Shown here: positions 44,046-55,277 of the stretch, piece by piece
Layout: each line of letters begins with the position of its first letter
Numbering within the stretch: position 1 is the first letter of the stretch
Assembly: GCA_932294295.1 (NCBI GenBank)
Contig: OW028584.1
Span: 21,669,638 to 21,733,637, forward strand
Direction of reading: 5' to 3'
DNA from: Alitta virens
Taxonomy: Eukaryota > Annelida > Polychaeta > Phyllodocida > Nereididae
Length of the DNA stretch: 64,000 nt
The notes under the pieces: model-generated
Databases searched by the model: none
What the model saw: only the letters and a program-made list of their open reading frames with translations
Told to the model about the DNA's origin: nothing
Program-made: the position numbers and the translations under genes

Positions 44046-44650
44046 AATTTACAGTACACTCTACGTAATAACAAGACAGGCAGCTGCTAGACAGACAGAC
44101 AGAATGATTTCATTAATTTCACCCTTGACACGATTACATAACAAGCCTTTAATCTGTGTTACCAGACCTCATTTACTCCTTAAGAGCATTCTAAATACTT
44201 AATCATTAAATCCAAGTGGAATTCAGCTATGACAAAATGGAGCCACTTTCAACTCATTAGTAACGACCCAGTAATGACACTTTGAGAACGCATCAACTAA
44301 GATCAAAGGACAGCTGAGCATGGTCAGTATACCGGTCACCAGCGGTCAGTCAGCAGTGGTCAATGTGTAGTAGGCCTCTCTTGACATACTCCAGACTGGC
44401 CAGTGGTCGACCAATGGTCAGTTTCAGACTAGTCATCTGCATTAGATCACTTTACCAACAGTTGTGTTTCATCGCCAAGACAACTATACAGTACAACTCA
44501 AAACTAATGGTCACTCTTTAACGAGCTAGACTGAGCTAGACTGAGCTAGACCATTACTTAAAAGACCCAGCTACTACACTAAACCTAAGAAAATATCAGT
44601 AAACAAGGAAATAATAAGTAACATGGGCGGACTCCTCTTCTTTCTCTCAA
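44046..44650. other. unassigned DNA
   Basis: No gene seen. ggtca/ggtcag words are dense at 44310-44440, a weak pogo-like scrap lies at 44250-44290, and gagctagactgagctagactg forms an 11-bp triple repeat at 44521-44553. Confidence 0.45.
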
Positions 44651-44722
44651 CTCATCTATCGATCGTTGTATTGATCTATCGATCTATCTATTGATCTATT
44701 GATATATCGATCTATCTATCTT
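44651..44722. repeat. ATCT/ATCG tetranucleotide array
   Basis: ctatcgatc/ctattgatc variants of an ATCT repeat. Confidence 0.9.
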
Positions 44723-45557
44723 AGGTAAACCCTAGCATCTATACAAACGAATCACCAAAAATCACTAATTTATGCAAATCCATTCAGATCAAAACTCGAA
44801 TTTTTAGATGCAGTCAGTTGATGTCTGCATTATAATTGCTTCTTTTATTTATTTATTTTTTTACAAATTTTTAATTGCAGAATTTTATATATCAACTGTT
44901 ACCAGTTTCTAGACGGCATTTGCAAACGCAACAAAGGACTTGGTCAAAGCAGGCGAATATGTCCACTTCTAGGCCTTTGGTCATTTCGGCTCCAGTATTA
45001 GCATTGTTAGCAGAAACGTCCACGGGTCAAACCGGCAACGAGTAACAGCTATTAGTTGAGGTGCATGTCTCATAATTCTTAGAAAAACAGCAATCATTCA
45101 TCGCACGGGGGGGGGGGGGGGGGGCATCCATCTTGGATCCGTGTTCATATTTGGGACTTGTGAAACTTGGTTGCCAAAAGCATGGGACTGGGGTTTAGTA
45201 ATAAGCCCCAAGGTTTCTTCATAAGGCCGTGGTGAAGTCCCTAGACTTCTCATAAAGTCCACAGTATATTGGCTGCCAGCTGCAGCAAATTCTTGCAGCT
45301 GTAAGGATGAGCTAAAAGATGAAGCAACACTGAGGACAACAGCAGTGTACCTCCACTTATTAGATCATTTACCATCTATCTCATAAACCAGGTGCAGTAT
45401 GCCCGGATTGATATCATCATATATGATCATATAGTGGTTAAGAAGGAACCCTAAAACGACAATACATCAGATTCGTTCTTTAACTCGTTTTCTTACATTG
45501 TTTGGTTTAAGGAAATAGTCTTTAAATCGAGTTGTCTTAACTATAAACAATAAAAAT
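44723..45557. other. unassigned DNA with G-run
   Basis: No gene seen. A strong plus acceptor (tttaattgcag, 44880) lacks a good donor. Eighteen G at 45107-45124. Confidence 0.4.
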
Positions 45558-45909
45558 CTAGTCTTATCTATCTTATCTTGTGTTATCTTGCCTTATCTTG
45601 TCTGATCTTGCCTTACCTTGCATCGTCTTATCTGGTCTTATCTTGCCTTGTCTTATATTTTCTTGCCTTATCTTACCTTGTCTTATCTTATATTGTCTTG
45701 TCTTGTCTGGTCTTGTCTTATCTGGTCTTATCTTATCTTGCCTTATCTCATCTTGTCTTATCTTATATTGTCTTATCTTATATTGTCTTATCTGGTCTTG
45801 TCTGGTCTTGATCTTATCTTGTCTTATCTTATCTTGCCTTATCTTATCTTGTCTTATCTTATCTTATCTTGCCTTATCTTACCTTGTCTTATATTGTCTT
45901 ATCTTACCT
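45558..45909. repeat. TTATC/TTGTC pentamer array, ~70 units
   Basis: About 350 bp of ttatc, ttgtc, ttgcc and tggtc units with irregular higher-order pattern. The Leu/Ser-rich plus frames through it are repeat translations. Confidence 0.97.
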
Positions 45910-46485
45910 GGGATACATCTTTCTTGTTGTGTTATTTTAGTATTTTATCTATTATTTAGTATAACAAATGCATTATTCCTTATGCAGTGTATTAGATAAG
46001 GACATGTGATGTCCTTCAACTTCATTTTCAAGACTATTTATCAAAATGCGTTACATTTAATACTTTCACCCATCCGCAATAAATCCATTCAATTTAAACA
46101 GAATTTCACAAAGAAGGGAACAGCGAAATACTGGAAACATCAGTCTTGCAAACTACAATCTAGCTATGGATGGCAAACCTAGTCAATTCTAAGGTAACAT
46201 CAAGAGTGGTGTTTTGCAGAGTACTGTATATTTATAAGGTATAATACAAGTCATATTTATAATTAAGTAGCTAATAATAATATTTATGTTACGAGGGATT
46301 TCAATTGAGAGCAGATTTTATTGGATATCTTCAGCCAGATATGGCTTAGTTTGGCTCAATAGATATTAAATTTTTCTCATAAAGATAAGATAACATTTTA
46401 TCGACATAAACATTTAAATGTCCCCTACGCAGTTTTAGTATAGGTGTTTCTAGCACTAAAGTTAAACTATCTTTAACATTACAGC
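45910..46485. other. unassigned AT-rich DNA
   Basis: Nothing recognised. Confidence 0.4.
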
Positions 46486-46720
46486 TGGGTTGTCTGGTGG
46501 TAAGATGTTCGCCTGCTCCTCTGAAGGACCCAGCTTCAATCCCAGGCACGGGCACACTTCATGAGCATCATCCCAGCAGCTGGATGTCGTTCAGATGAGA
46601 TGTTAAATTTACGGTCCCTTGTACTCAGTGTCTATGCTGAGGCAAATAAAAGATCCCACCCATGGGGTAAATATGTCACATGGGTGGACTCCTCCTCTCT
46701 CTCACCTCATCAGTCAACCC
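46486..46720 (+). mobile_element. SINE-2 copy, near full length
   Basis: gctgggttgtctggtggtaa (A-box side), cagcttcaatcccagg (B-box side), catcccagcagctggatgtc, actcagtgtctatgctgagg, cacccatggggtaaatatg, then ggtggactcc. It shows the order of head and body well, though the B box is worn. Confidence 0.75.
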
Positions 46721-46763
46721 TCGATGTCAGCAAGAACTAGCCTTATAGAGGGCTGCACTTCCC

Positions 46764-46982
46764 ATATCTATTTATTTATCTATTTTATCTATCTATCTAT
46801 CTATCTATTTCTCCATTTCTCCATCTCTCTATCTCTCCATCTCTCCATCTCTCCATCCATCTATCTAACTCTCCATCTCTCTATATATCTCTATATGTAT
46901 GTATCTATCTATCTATCTATCTATCTCTCCATCTCTCCATTTCTCCATCTCTCTATCCATCTCTCTCCATCTATCTATCGAT
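46764..46982. repeat. ATCT / CTCCAT compound array
   Basis: tatct units alternate with ctccat blocks across 220 bp. The Ile/Ser/Leu-rich frames here are repeat translations. It follows the SINE-2 copy after about 45 bases. Confidence 0.95.
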
Positions 46983-47787
46983 CTTAAAGAGTTTAACTGT
47001 ATGTACGTCTCTAATAAGAGACACCACACCCAAACCTCTGCAATAATGAAGCCCAAATTGGCAATGGCAACTCAAAAGCAACAAAGTTCCATCTCAAACT
47101 AACAACAAAGTTGGTTATTTCACTTCAAAATAATTTTTCTCTCGCCCGAAGTGTCAAGATTTATCAACCTTAAGACTGATTAAGATGAATTAAATAAACG
47201 GAGCCAGACTCCCTTCCATATTAACCAAGGAGCTGGTGGCAGTTACAAACCCAAATTAAAGGGTTAATCAAAAAGAAATATATTTTCCAGGACAGTAAAA
47301 TCTCTCATTCATCATAATACATTCCAATATAGAACTCATACAAAGGCCCCCCTCTTTTTTTTCAAAGTCCCTACTTTCTCAAAGTGGCATCAGCACGGAA
47401 ATGCTACATTCCATGGATTGGATAAATATCCTTAGATTCCATAGATTATATTATTGATTGCCTCGTTTTGGTAGAACCATGCATCAATTAGGACCAATGT
47501 TTTCTTGGCGTGCATGTGCAATGTTTCACACACGATGAGTTTTTTTGACAGCGAGTAGGAGTCAATGTGAATTTCCTGTTCATCGTTTCTCTATTTCCGT
47601 AGTTGAAACATGTTTAAACTTGAACTTAAAACTTTGTTTCTATGGATTGCCTGGAGCACTTATAGTATGTCAATATAGCTGTAAAAAATCTTTAACTACT
47701 ACATACACCTCAACAAGTGATTTCAAAGTGAACTATATGTATTTTGCAATGGTTTTGAACTAGGCAAAGCTGTATTTAATTTCAGTC
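46983..47787. other. unassigned DNA
   Basis: No gene or mobile element recognised. Confidence 0.4.
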
Positions 47788-48075
47788 ATGCCAATTAAAC
47801 ACCATTTCCCTGTATCCAACCTCCTATATATTCCACAAATCTGCCATGAAAATATCCAAGATGAACTTGAAAGAAATCATATTTCTCCCATGAATACCTT
47901 GAGAACGAGACAGATGTGTACAATCTTCAGGGCAATTGCAGGAAAAATGGATTGCCCTGAGGTACTCCTTCATATTAAAGGGAAATTAGAATTTTTGAAG
48001 TCTAAGAACATGCAATATCTTCTTGCAGAGACTTGGGTCTGGGTGATGATACATGTATTGTCATTTGTAGTATAA
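47788..48075 (+). CDS. 95-codon open frame, unrecognised
   Basis: Of the medium-length frames this has the most protein-like composition: a charged stretch (ENIQDELERNHISPMNT), basic and Cys residues, and a hydrophobic end. I recognise no domain, no acceptor immediately precedes it, and the frame ends where a pogo-like terminus begins. It may be an exon fragment, a transposon remnant or chance; frames this long are expected several times over here. Confidence 0.15.
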   Translation: MPIKHHFPVSNLLYIPQICHENIQDELERNHISPMNTLRTRQMCTIFRAIAGKMDCPEVLLHIKGKLEFLKSKNMQYLLAETWVWVMIHVLSFVV

Positions 48076-48150
48076 TACAGTAGAATCGCACTTCAATAAC
48101 ACCTCACTACCAAGACCATCTTACTATTGAGACCAAATCTCTATTGTTTT
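48068..48150 (+). mobile_element. pogo-like MITE end
   Basis: tacagtagaatcgcacttca, then acacctcactaccaagacca and actattgagacc. Confidence 0.6.
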
Positions 48151-50121
48151 ACTGTTTATTACTGTTTATTGAGTAGATAACTCATCCCAAAGGCATCATT
48201 TATGCCATTGTGGGGATGAGGGTGATTACAGAACAAAATGTACGAAAGAAATCAAGTAGCGATATAGTAGATGCAGAAAGTCAGCGTAATTTTGAAAATT
48301 GTAGATGTTAATATGAAACCGAACATGAGTAGCAATTTAGTAGATAACATTCATCTATGTATGTCTGCAATGTCATCACTTTGATATAGGATTTGTATCC
48401 ATTGACACTATATTCTTAGCCATATTATTGAAGATAAGTGGATATTTGTTTGATATTCAATCTCTGGCAAATTCATGTCTCACAATGGGTAGTTTAAGAT
48501 TATTTGTTTGTCTAGATAAATATTACGACACATTATAAGATATTGCAATTTATATTTATGAAATAAGCATTGTACATAAGACATGGTATATACAGCATCA
48601 TTCATATAATTTTTCAGTTTTAAATATAATAATTAATATCAATTGAGAAATGCATAATAATAACTGGCAGTAATAGCAAACATATTCAGCCCAACCACAA
48701 TTAAAGGGAAAATCCATTCTACCCCAGCTGGGGTAGCTCAGGTTGCTACCACCAGTGGGATGATGTAACCTCACCGTGGCAGAAAACGCCTTAAATGCAG
48801 ATAAATACCCCTCAATTTCGATAAAACCTTCTTATCTGAGACAGGGTGAAACTAACAGGTTCAAAAAGCTGATTGCTCGGAACAACTTGAGCTTGTTATT
48901 ACACTAACAAGTGATGTTAGCTAACCAGTTGTTGACACTCCAGCCCCTGAATTTGTAAACAAAAAACAGAATGAAGAGAAAATAAGCAGCAAAAGGAGTA
49001 AAGTAATTGAAATAACACAGACATTTTGCTATAGTAGGCGTCCTAAATTAGCTACAGATTGTTGAGTTAAAGTAGACAAACTCCAGCTGTTCAGTAGTGT
49101 AGATTTTTTGTCATAATCCATGAAGAGAATTTTAGTTTTCATCTGCTTCTACAGCAAAAAACCGCCAAAAACAGCAGTGATATCTCGTGGGTTTAATAAC
49201 GGTATTGCATTGCATTGTGTTGTATTTTTCTTATTTCATGTAATAATGAAAATAAATATTACGATTAAAAGAAAAGACGTTAAAAGAGTATCATCATCTG
49301 ATGGGTGTGGCAAACTGATTTTAATTATATTATTGTACTTTTATTGTCCAAAACATTACATTCAGAAATCGCCCTTTGCAAGCATGAACAAATGTGTCCA
49401 ATTATTGCAAGCAGAAAATATGTCCTTTAATTTTCAATTTAAAACAAATTTTACTCAAACTAATTTCTTATAATAAAAAATGTCAGCCACATTTATTTCT
49501 AAATGCATTAAACAAAAATTTAAGCCATATTTATTTGTGGATGCGTCCAATAAAAAGTGGTTATAAAAAGAATGTGCATTTAACCTTTTAGACCTATCAT
49601 CAATTGCCTTAGATCAATTTATGTGAACTGAAAATTTGAAATAGCAACAACAAAACAACCTGCCAATCAATACTTAAATTACACGGTTGCTATGGAAACA
49701 CTTTCTGTTTTTAATTAACCACCGAAAAATGAAGCAACAAATGAATTCAATTATTTCACAATTCTTGTAAAACGCTTCAAGACGTTGCAATTAATTCCTT
49801 GAAATGATCAATCCATTTTTGCTGGTTAATTTGTCTCTGGCTTTTATCATTTTTCTGCATCTTAAGATAATATTTGTTGGGGAAACGATTAAAGGGATTG
49901 TCCTGTGTGATTGAGGCATGGATTTGACTTGACAGGCATTTAGCAAAAATATTAAAGGCAACAGAAGGATTCCATTAGAACACAGACCTTGTTAAACTCC
50001 TTGTATTGTACTGTCATTTGGACATGTCAAATATTTCTCATAAAAGACAGAATTTCGAGTAATCAACCGATTTCTTGATTCGAACAGACTCAATTACATG
50101 GGCATTTAAATTAAAAACTGT

Positions 50122-50122
<1 letters not shown>
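48151..50122. other. unassigned AT-rich DNA
   Basis: No gene seen over about 2 kb. The 117-codon plus frame at 49120-49473 is Lys/Asn/Phe-rich chance-like sequence. A short inverted pair, ggggtagctcaggttgct / agctaaccag, is not convincing. Confidence 0.4.
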
Positions 50123-50158
<36 letters not shown>

Positions 50159-50287
50159 ATTAGTTCGTTCGTTCGTTCGTTCGTTCATTCATTCATACCT
50201 TATTTCACAGATAGATAGATGAATAGATGGATAGATAGATCGATAGGTCGATAGATCGATATATAGATTGATTATTCATTGATTGAT
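50123..50287. repeat. compound ATTG, GTTC, GATA array
   Basis: Three adjacent tetranucleotide blocks: gatt (50123-50160), gttc (50163-50196), and gata/gatc (50209-50287). Confidence 0.95.
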
Positions 50288-50309
50288 TTTGGTATTGTAT
50301 TGCCTTAAT

Positions 50310-50375
50310 GCTACTATGTCAGAAGCTCAGCCATCTCATTTGTCCAGTTACCACAGGCAGACGTAATGATGAGAT
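50310..50375 (-). mobile_element. SINE-2 tail fragment
   Basis: gtcagaagctcagccatctc, then ggcagacgtaatgatgagatg. Confidence 0.6.
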
Positions 50376-51025
50376 GGCATATGAGGAAAACACTTGCTAC
50401 TAAATAATACACATTTATGCTTTTAGACATAACAATGTAAACATGTGGACCGAATGTAGAACCTTGAATTCACGCTCCAGTGACGAGTGTAGTATAAATT
50501 TCATTCAAAACTGTGTCAAGGTTATGGTTCAACGCCTTAAGGTCAGAGGTCGCCACCTCCCAATTCAAGCAGTGTAACCTGTCGTTTTAAATGTGCATTA
50601 CAAGTTAAATAACTAATTGTACGACACTTATGGCTTATATACTGAATAAATCGGTTGTAATTAAATCATACCTATAACGTCAATTATGTAATTGTGCAGT
50701 TAAAAGTGTAGCAGTTATAAGCTAATTATGAAAGGGTGAAATTTAACAGGCAATTGAAGCAACCCATTCATCATTTCACCAGGCTGTCTGCAGCTAATTG
50801 TCAGGTGCTTTCCATACCCCAAGGCAATTCTATGTTTGGCTTTTACACTGATATTTAGTTCCACCATATTTCACTTTAGAAATAAGAATAGGTTGCAAAA
50901 AGCTATTTTAAGAAAGTGGGAATTTGACAAAAATGTTGTCAATTGTATAAACTTTAAAATGTTCCTATTTAGATTTTGTATTTAACACCTACACAAGTAT
51001 TGAAACAGCAGAACCCCACAGTTAC
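50376..51025. other. unassigned AT-rich DNA
   Basis: Nothing recognised. Confidence 0.4.
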
Positions 51026-51408
51026 ATTGTGTGTCGTCAACAGCCTAACCATCTAATTATGGACATTCTTTATTAGTTTACCTAGTTAAACAAAGTGATT
51101 GGTTAAACTATGCAGCTGATAGACTGAGTAGGCCTATAGCATAGACTTAAGAAATCTTTTCTTAAAAATACAAGAGAAATGGATTCATATTTTTATTTTA
51201 GTTTAGGCAATGTTTCTGAATTGCCTGCTTGTCAGAACAAGAATTGAACTCAGCACATGAACATCTAATTATTCTGTAATTTCATTTTCAGACCTTTAAT
51301 ACCATAAGCCAGCCTATAGACTATAAGAGAAATTGATTTATTTACTTTAGAAGAGTAAACGAGCAAATCATGTACATAATTAGGTCGCTGGGCTGTGAGG
51401 TGACGACA
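51026..51408. mobile_element. MITE-D copy 2
   Basis: Left arm cattgtgtgtcgtcaacagc through ctaattatgg; right arm mirrors as acataattaggtcgctgggc through gtgacgacacag. Interior words gagaaatggattcat and gtttacctagttaaac correspond, in reverse, to copy 1 at 7714-8032. Confidence 0.7.
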
Positions 51409-51411
51409 CAG

Positions 51412-51590
51412 TGGTTAGGACCCCCCTTGGGGATTAATCAAGTGGTCTTAATATAGAGGTAGTCCTAATTTATGAACTTTTTCAAGCAGTTATCAGTTTT
51501 GGATGTAGCTTTTAAAGTGGTCTTAAATTGAGGTGATGAGTTGGCCATTATATTGAGTGGTCTTTTTGGTGCAGTTCTGTAGTGACTTTA
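51412..51590. mobile_element. pogo-like MITE
   Basis: ggggattaatcaagtggtct, taatatagaggtagtccta and agtggtcttaaattgaggtg. Abuts MITE-D copy 2. Confidence 0.6.
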
Positions 51591-51804
51591 TTCACTTATC
51601 ATACACACACACTACCAGTGTTGAAACTCTCACCTTTTTGCATCACAAGACACCTATGTATTCGTGTGTAACCTTCCTGCAGACATGTTCTGTCGGTTGT
51701 GAGCAAAAGAAAATACAACAATCAACAATCAGCGCATTGTTCAAAACTATCTCTTCGTCTTGGACATTTAACTCTATAATTGAAACCACCCTAGGAAATC
51801 ACAT

Positions 51805-51920
51805 TAATGAGTAGTCTTGGTCTAAATCTGGAAAGCATGCACCGAGCATGGAGTCACAAGTCTCGAGTGACTCCATGGTATGAGAACCTAAATACCTAAT
51901 ATATAACTCTAGAAAATAAA
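51805..51920. repeat. 115-bp repeat, partner of 52173-52255
   Basis: ggtctaaatctggaaagcat and atgagaacctaaatacctaa recur at 52200-52253 as ggtctaaacctggaaagcat and atgagaacctaaatacctaa. The first copy has an extra atggagtcacaagtctcgag insert. Probably two ends or copies of the same pogo-like element. Confidence 0.65.
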
Positions 51921-51949
51921 ATTGTTTTTTTTTTTCCTTTACTTGCAAA

Positions 51950-52210
51950 AACTTGGGTATTAAGGCCACCATTAGCCAAATTTAAAATTTTACATGGCCA
52001 TTTGTGCCACGTGCATTTTTCATGCGTTCGGATAAGAGCATGGAAAACGCTTTGTTTTTGCCTCATTATAATTAACTAAAAACGTTTTCCATGCGTTTAT
52101 CGTTCTCATGGAAAACGCACGTGGCACATTTGGCCATGTAATGACGAAGTGATCTTAATAGGGAATCACTTTTATGAGTGGTCTGAAAGACAAAGTGGTC
52201 TAAACCTGGA
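51950..52210. mobile_element. pogo-like MITE interrupted by foldback MITE
   Basis: Left piece tattaaggccaccattagcc (51957-51980); right piece aagtgatcttaatagggaat and gagtggtctgaaag (52147-52190). The pieces rejoin across 51991-52140. Confidence 0.6.
51991..52140. mobile_element. foldback MITE copy 2, nested
   Basis: 150 bp. tacatggccatttgtgccac at the left; cacgtggcacatttggccatg at the right, shown here less its last bases. The arms pair over about 60 bp with few mismatches around a cctcattataattaac loop. It is the cleaner relative of 24995-25174 and inserted after the pogo-like host. Confidence 0.85.
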
Positions 52211-52255
52211 AAGCATATGGCAATATGAGAACCTAAATACCTAATAAAACTCTAT

Positions 52256-52447
52256 ATTTTTTGATCTTATTAAATGGGGAGGTAAAATATAATGACAATA
52301 CATTTAATACAGCTGGTAAAACATTATTGGCCATAATGGAGTAGTGTTCTTAAGGCAAGGTGGAGTTAGCCCCATGGACTGAAAAATTGTGAATATAGTG
52401 TCCCCCTCAAGAAAACAGAAAAAGAAGACTTACAAACTAGCTAGTAA
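52256..52447. other. unassigned DNA, pogo-like scrap
   Basis: ggccataatggagtagtgtt and cttaaggcaaggtggagtta suggest a worn pogo-like end. No gene seen. Confidence 0.35.
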
Positions 52448-52469
52448 CCCCCCCCCCCCCCCCCCCCCC
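52448..52469. repeat. 22-base C homopolymer
   Basis: Uninterrupted C-run; exact length uncertain in any assembly. Confidence 0.95.
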
Positions 52470-52825
52470 ACTATGCTACAGCATCTTCAATCAAAGACAC
52501 ATTAGCACCACCTATTGGCAATTTAAGCGGGTTGCAAATCGAAGACTTTTCATCTTGTTATGACCAATCAATCCCATTCCTTAAGCATTCGCATTGGAGG
52601 CAAACATGATCAGAAAACAGCCAATCTAAAATCTCACTTGAGCAAACTTAGAGAATATTTGACATTCGTTCCCAACGTTAATTGCTACTGCAATAATTCA
52701 GCATTTTTTTAGTTTCAGTTTTCTCCAACTAAAGAAATCTAACGCAGACCGTTTTTGAGAGCCAATATTACAAGCAGAATCGCAGAATTTTTCTGTGAAT
52801 TTCTTGCGATTTTACCATTTTCTAA
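52470..52825. other. unassigned DNA
   Basis: Nothing recognised. Confidence 0.4.
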
Positions 52826-52870
52826 TAGCAAGACCACCTCACAATTAAGACCACCTAATTGGGACCAAAC
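52826..52870. mobile_element. pogo-like MITE fragment
   Basis: caagaccacctcacaattaa and gaccacctaattgggacc, two family words in a row. Confidence 0.55.
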
Positions 52871-52875
52871 AGACG

Positions 52876-53430
52876 TATGGTACCCTATTATGGGCAGTGC
52901 CCTAATATGGGCATTTATAATTATTGCTCCCTCATTTCATGTTGAGCAGTTGCACCACTCTTGGAAGAAACATACATGTATGTTTCTTCCAAGCACCACT
53001 GAAGCAGTTGCATTTTGAAAATTTAGATGTGTTTTTCACTTTAAAAGGTCATTCAAAGACAAATGGTCTGAATTTGTAAACAAAATAAACCAAGAAATAG
53101 AGAGTGCATGAAAACCATGCATGCTGGTCATCTCTTCTTAACTTAAATGTTTAAAGCTTGAAATTTTTTCTAAGCTGGCTTCAAAATTTACAAACATTGG
53201 CTGCTTTTTCAGGATTTATTTCATCACTTTTACATCAGAGGCTGTTTTACTAGAAAGAAGTCATTTGTTGCAACAAAAATCATGCATAAAGACAAGGTGA
53301 CCATAATATGACACTGGGGTCCTAATATGGTCAATATGAGGTTATTTGTTTGAACAGGCTGTATCTTTTAATGCTTAACAAATATTCAATTCTTTTCACA
53401 ATAAAAACCTGACCATAATAGAGCACCATA
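52876..53430. mobile_element. MITE-F (Tc1/mariner-like ends)
   Basis: Left end tatggtaccctattatgggc; the reverse complement of the right end is tatggtgctctattatggtc, agreeing at about 17 of 20 positions. TA sits at both outer edges, as a TA target would. Sub-terminal words ccctaatatgggc and tcctaatatggtc repeat the theme. It contains the palindrome at 52961-52994. The class is inferred from TA and end style only. Confidence 0.55.
52961..52994. repeat. 34-bp perfect palindrome with flanking direct repeats
   Basis: cttggaagaaacataca is followed at once by its exact reverse complement, with no spacer (centre acatgt). gcaccact lies just before it and recurs at its right edge, overlapping the last base. 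The direct repeats could be an 8-bp target duplication around a minimal inverted-repeat insertion, or the whole may be a slippage product. Confidence 0.9.
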
Positions 53431-54704
53431 TATTATTGTATTTTACTCGCTATTGCAACCAGCTTCCGATTAAAACCACTGAATTTGCACATACTCAGAA
53501 CTCAGAATCATTTTCTTCATATTACTGCATTATTTAGTTGTAAAGATATCATTATGACACACATGGTGCCTGAACATGACATATATATGTGACACCTTCA
53601 AGATAAATATATATCGCTACTGAGGTGCTACCCATGATTTCAGAAGATCCCCTTCCAATCCATTCAGTTGAGATCATTGTCAAAAAATAAAATAAAATAA
53701 AACATGAGTAATTTAGAGACATATTTAGTTGAAAGCACAGAGCCACATTTGAAATGCTATTTATAATATATGATAATCAAATAGCATGATATTAAGACAA
53801 AAGTAAAGGAATCCCGAAGGAACAGATAGACACAGCAGGAACAAGACTGAGAAGATTACAAGGTTTTATTTTATAGTTTTTCTTGTAAAATGTCTAATAT
53901 TAAATATAAATTAAATAAATAAAAACTTTTTAATATGAAGCTTTATCAGCAATGTCATAGGAGCTGTCTCTTCAAAACCAACACATTGTATTTAATATAT
54001 TTTCTCAACACATATCACTTAATGTTTACATTATTCCAAAAATAATCCAGCACATCACTCCGAAAAACAGATCTTATACAATAACACAAAAATATAAATG
54101 TCAGGAAAAATTCTGAGAAAAAAAAAAAAAAAAAAATTCATAGAATGTCACCTGCTAGGCAAATACTCGCAATATTTACAAAAGTTTTGCATTTTTATAA
54201 ATGTAAATATATTTGTGTTTGGATTTGGCCTCAAAAAATGCTCAAATATTGGTTCAATCTGGAGATGTTTTTTTAATGTTTTGCTCTTCCGTCTCTAGGG
54301 TTGATGTGTTTTGTCTCAAAAGGTCTGTTTCAGACATCTGAGACAAGATATATTTTTGGATTTGGATGAAAAAAAAAATTTAAAAAAAAAATCGTTTTAC
54401 AAAGCTATCCATCACAATGGCAGTTCCAACAATGCAAGTTCTATTTACTTCCTTTCAAGACTTTCTGGCAGGTAAAATGGATTTGCAACCCACAAAATGT
54501 ATGCATGCACACATCATTGGCGTTGTGTGAAAGAATGCCTTGTACAGTTTGGTTCTACTGTTAAGAGCATTTCTTAAGTAAATGTATTTTCTTATTATAA
54601 AAGGTGGTCATAATATTAGGTTTTTTTATTGAAATAATTACTAAAAGATACAATGAGCCAGGCAGCACTCTTGTCTTATTATGTAAATGATGCTATTTTA
54701 TGTG
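53431..54704. other. unassigned AT-rich DNA
   Basis: No gene seen. An A-run at 54119-54137 makes a fine minus-strand acceptor tract (tttttctcag) without a donor. Confidence 0.4.
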
Positions 54705-55005
54705 TCAGTGCTACTGGTCTGAAGCCCAGTAAGATCATGTGACCTCCTAGCAGAGGCAGACATAATGATGACATGATAGATCGTTTGTAGCCCACACTAT
54801 GTTATGTATTTAGCACATGGGTGGGGTGGGGCCTCTATGGGTGGGGCCTCTTGTTCCCAGAATTGACACCAGTACAAGGCAACGCCCATTTAAAGTTTCA
54901 TTCAAACACCCAGCGGCGATTTAAGATCATAAAAGAGTGCTGGGTGGAGATTTGAACATCGGACATCTAAGGAGCTGGCCTTAGTCTTAACCACTAAGCC
55001 ACATC
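54705..55005 (-). mobile_element. SINE-2 copy, near full length
   Basis: ctactggtctgaagcccagt, aggcagacataatgatgaca, tgtagcccacactatgttat, a doubled gggtggggcctct, agatttgaacatcgg (antisense B box) and cttaaccactaagccac. Confidence 0.7.
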
Positions 55006-55010
55006 TGTAC

Positions 55011-55157
55011 TTACAGCTGAACTCATAGACTTGGAAACTGAACTGTAGAGGATGTTATGTCAATGTAGGACACCCATTAGGTATCTTAGCCAATGGGAGT
55101 CCAGGATTCACATGACGTCCTCTGGAGTTGTTTCCAAGTGAGTGAACTCGGCTGTAA
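55011..55157. mobile_element. MITE-E copy 2, compact
   Basis: 147 bp. Left end ttacagctgaactcatagac then cttggaaactgaactgta; right end mirrors as gtttccaagtgagtgaactc then ggctgtaa. Inverted repeats about 40 bp. Centre: ccaatgggagtcc, attcacatgacgtcc. It shows the pre-expansion form of copy 1. Inserted just beside a SINE-2 head; another antisense tRNA-like word (ggattcgtacccagg) follows at 55180. Confidence 0.85.
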
Positions 55158-55277
55158 TTCGAAAAATGTTCATACTTGGATTCGTACCCAGGACCTCCAA
55201 AGGAGATGGCAACAGCCTCACCCAATGCACCGAAGAGAAAATTTAGTGGGATATAAATAGCAAAATCAAACTCTTAC

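Noticed and set aside
45578..45999. Three overlapping Leu/Ser-rich plus frames of 77-139 codons
   Set aside because: Pure translation of the pentamer array.
46619..46987. 122-codon frame with Ile/Ser/Leu repeats
   Set aside because: SINE-2 plus ATCT microsatellite translation.
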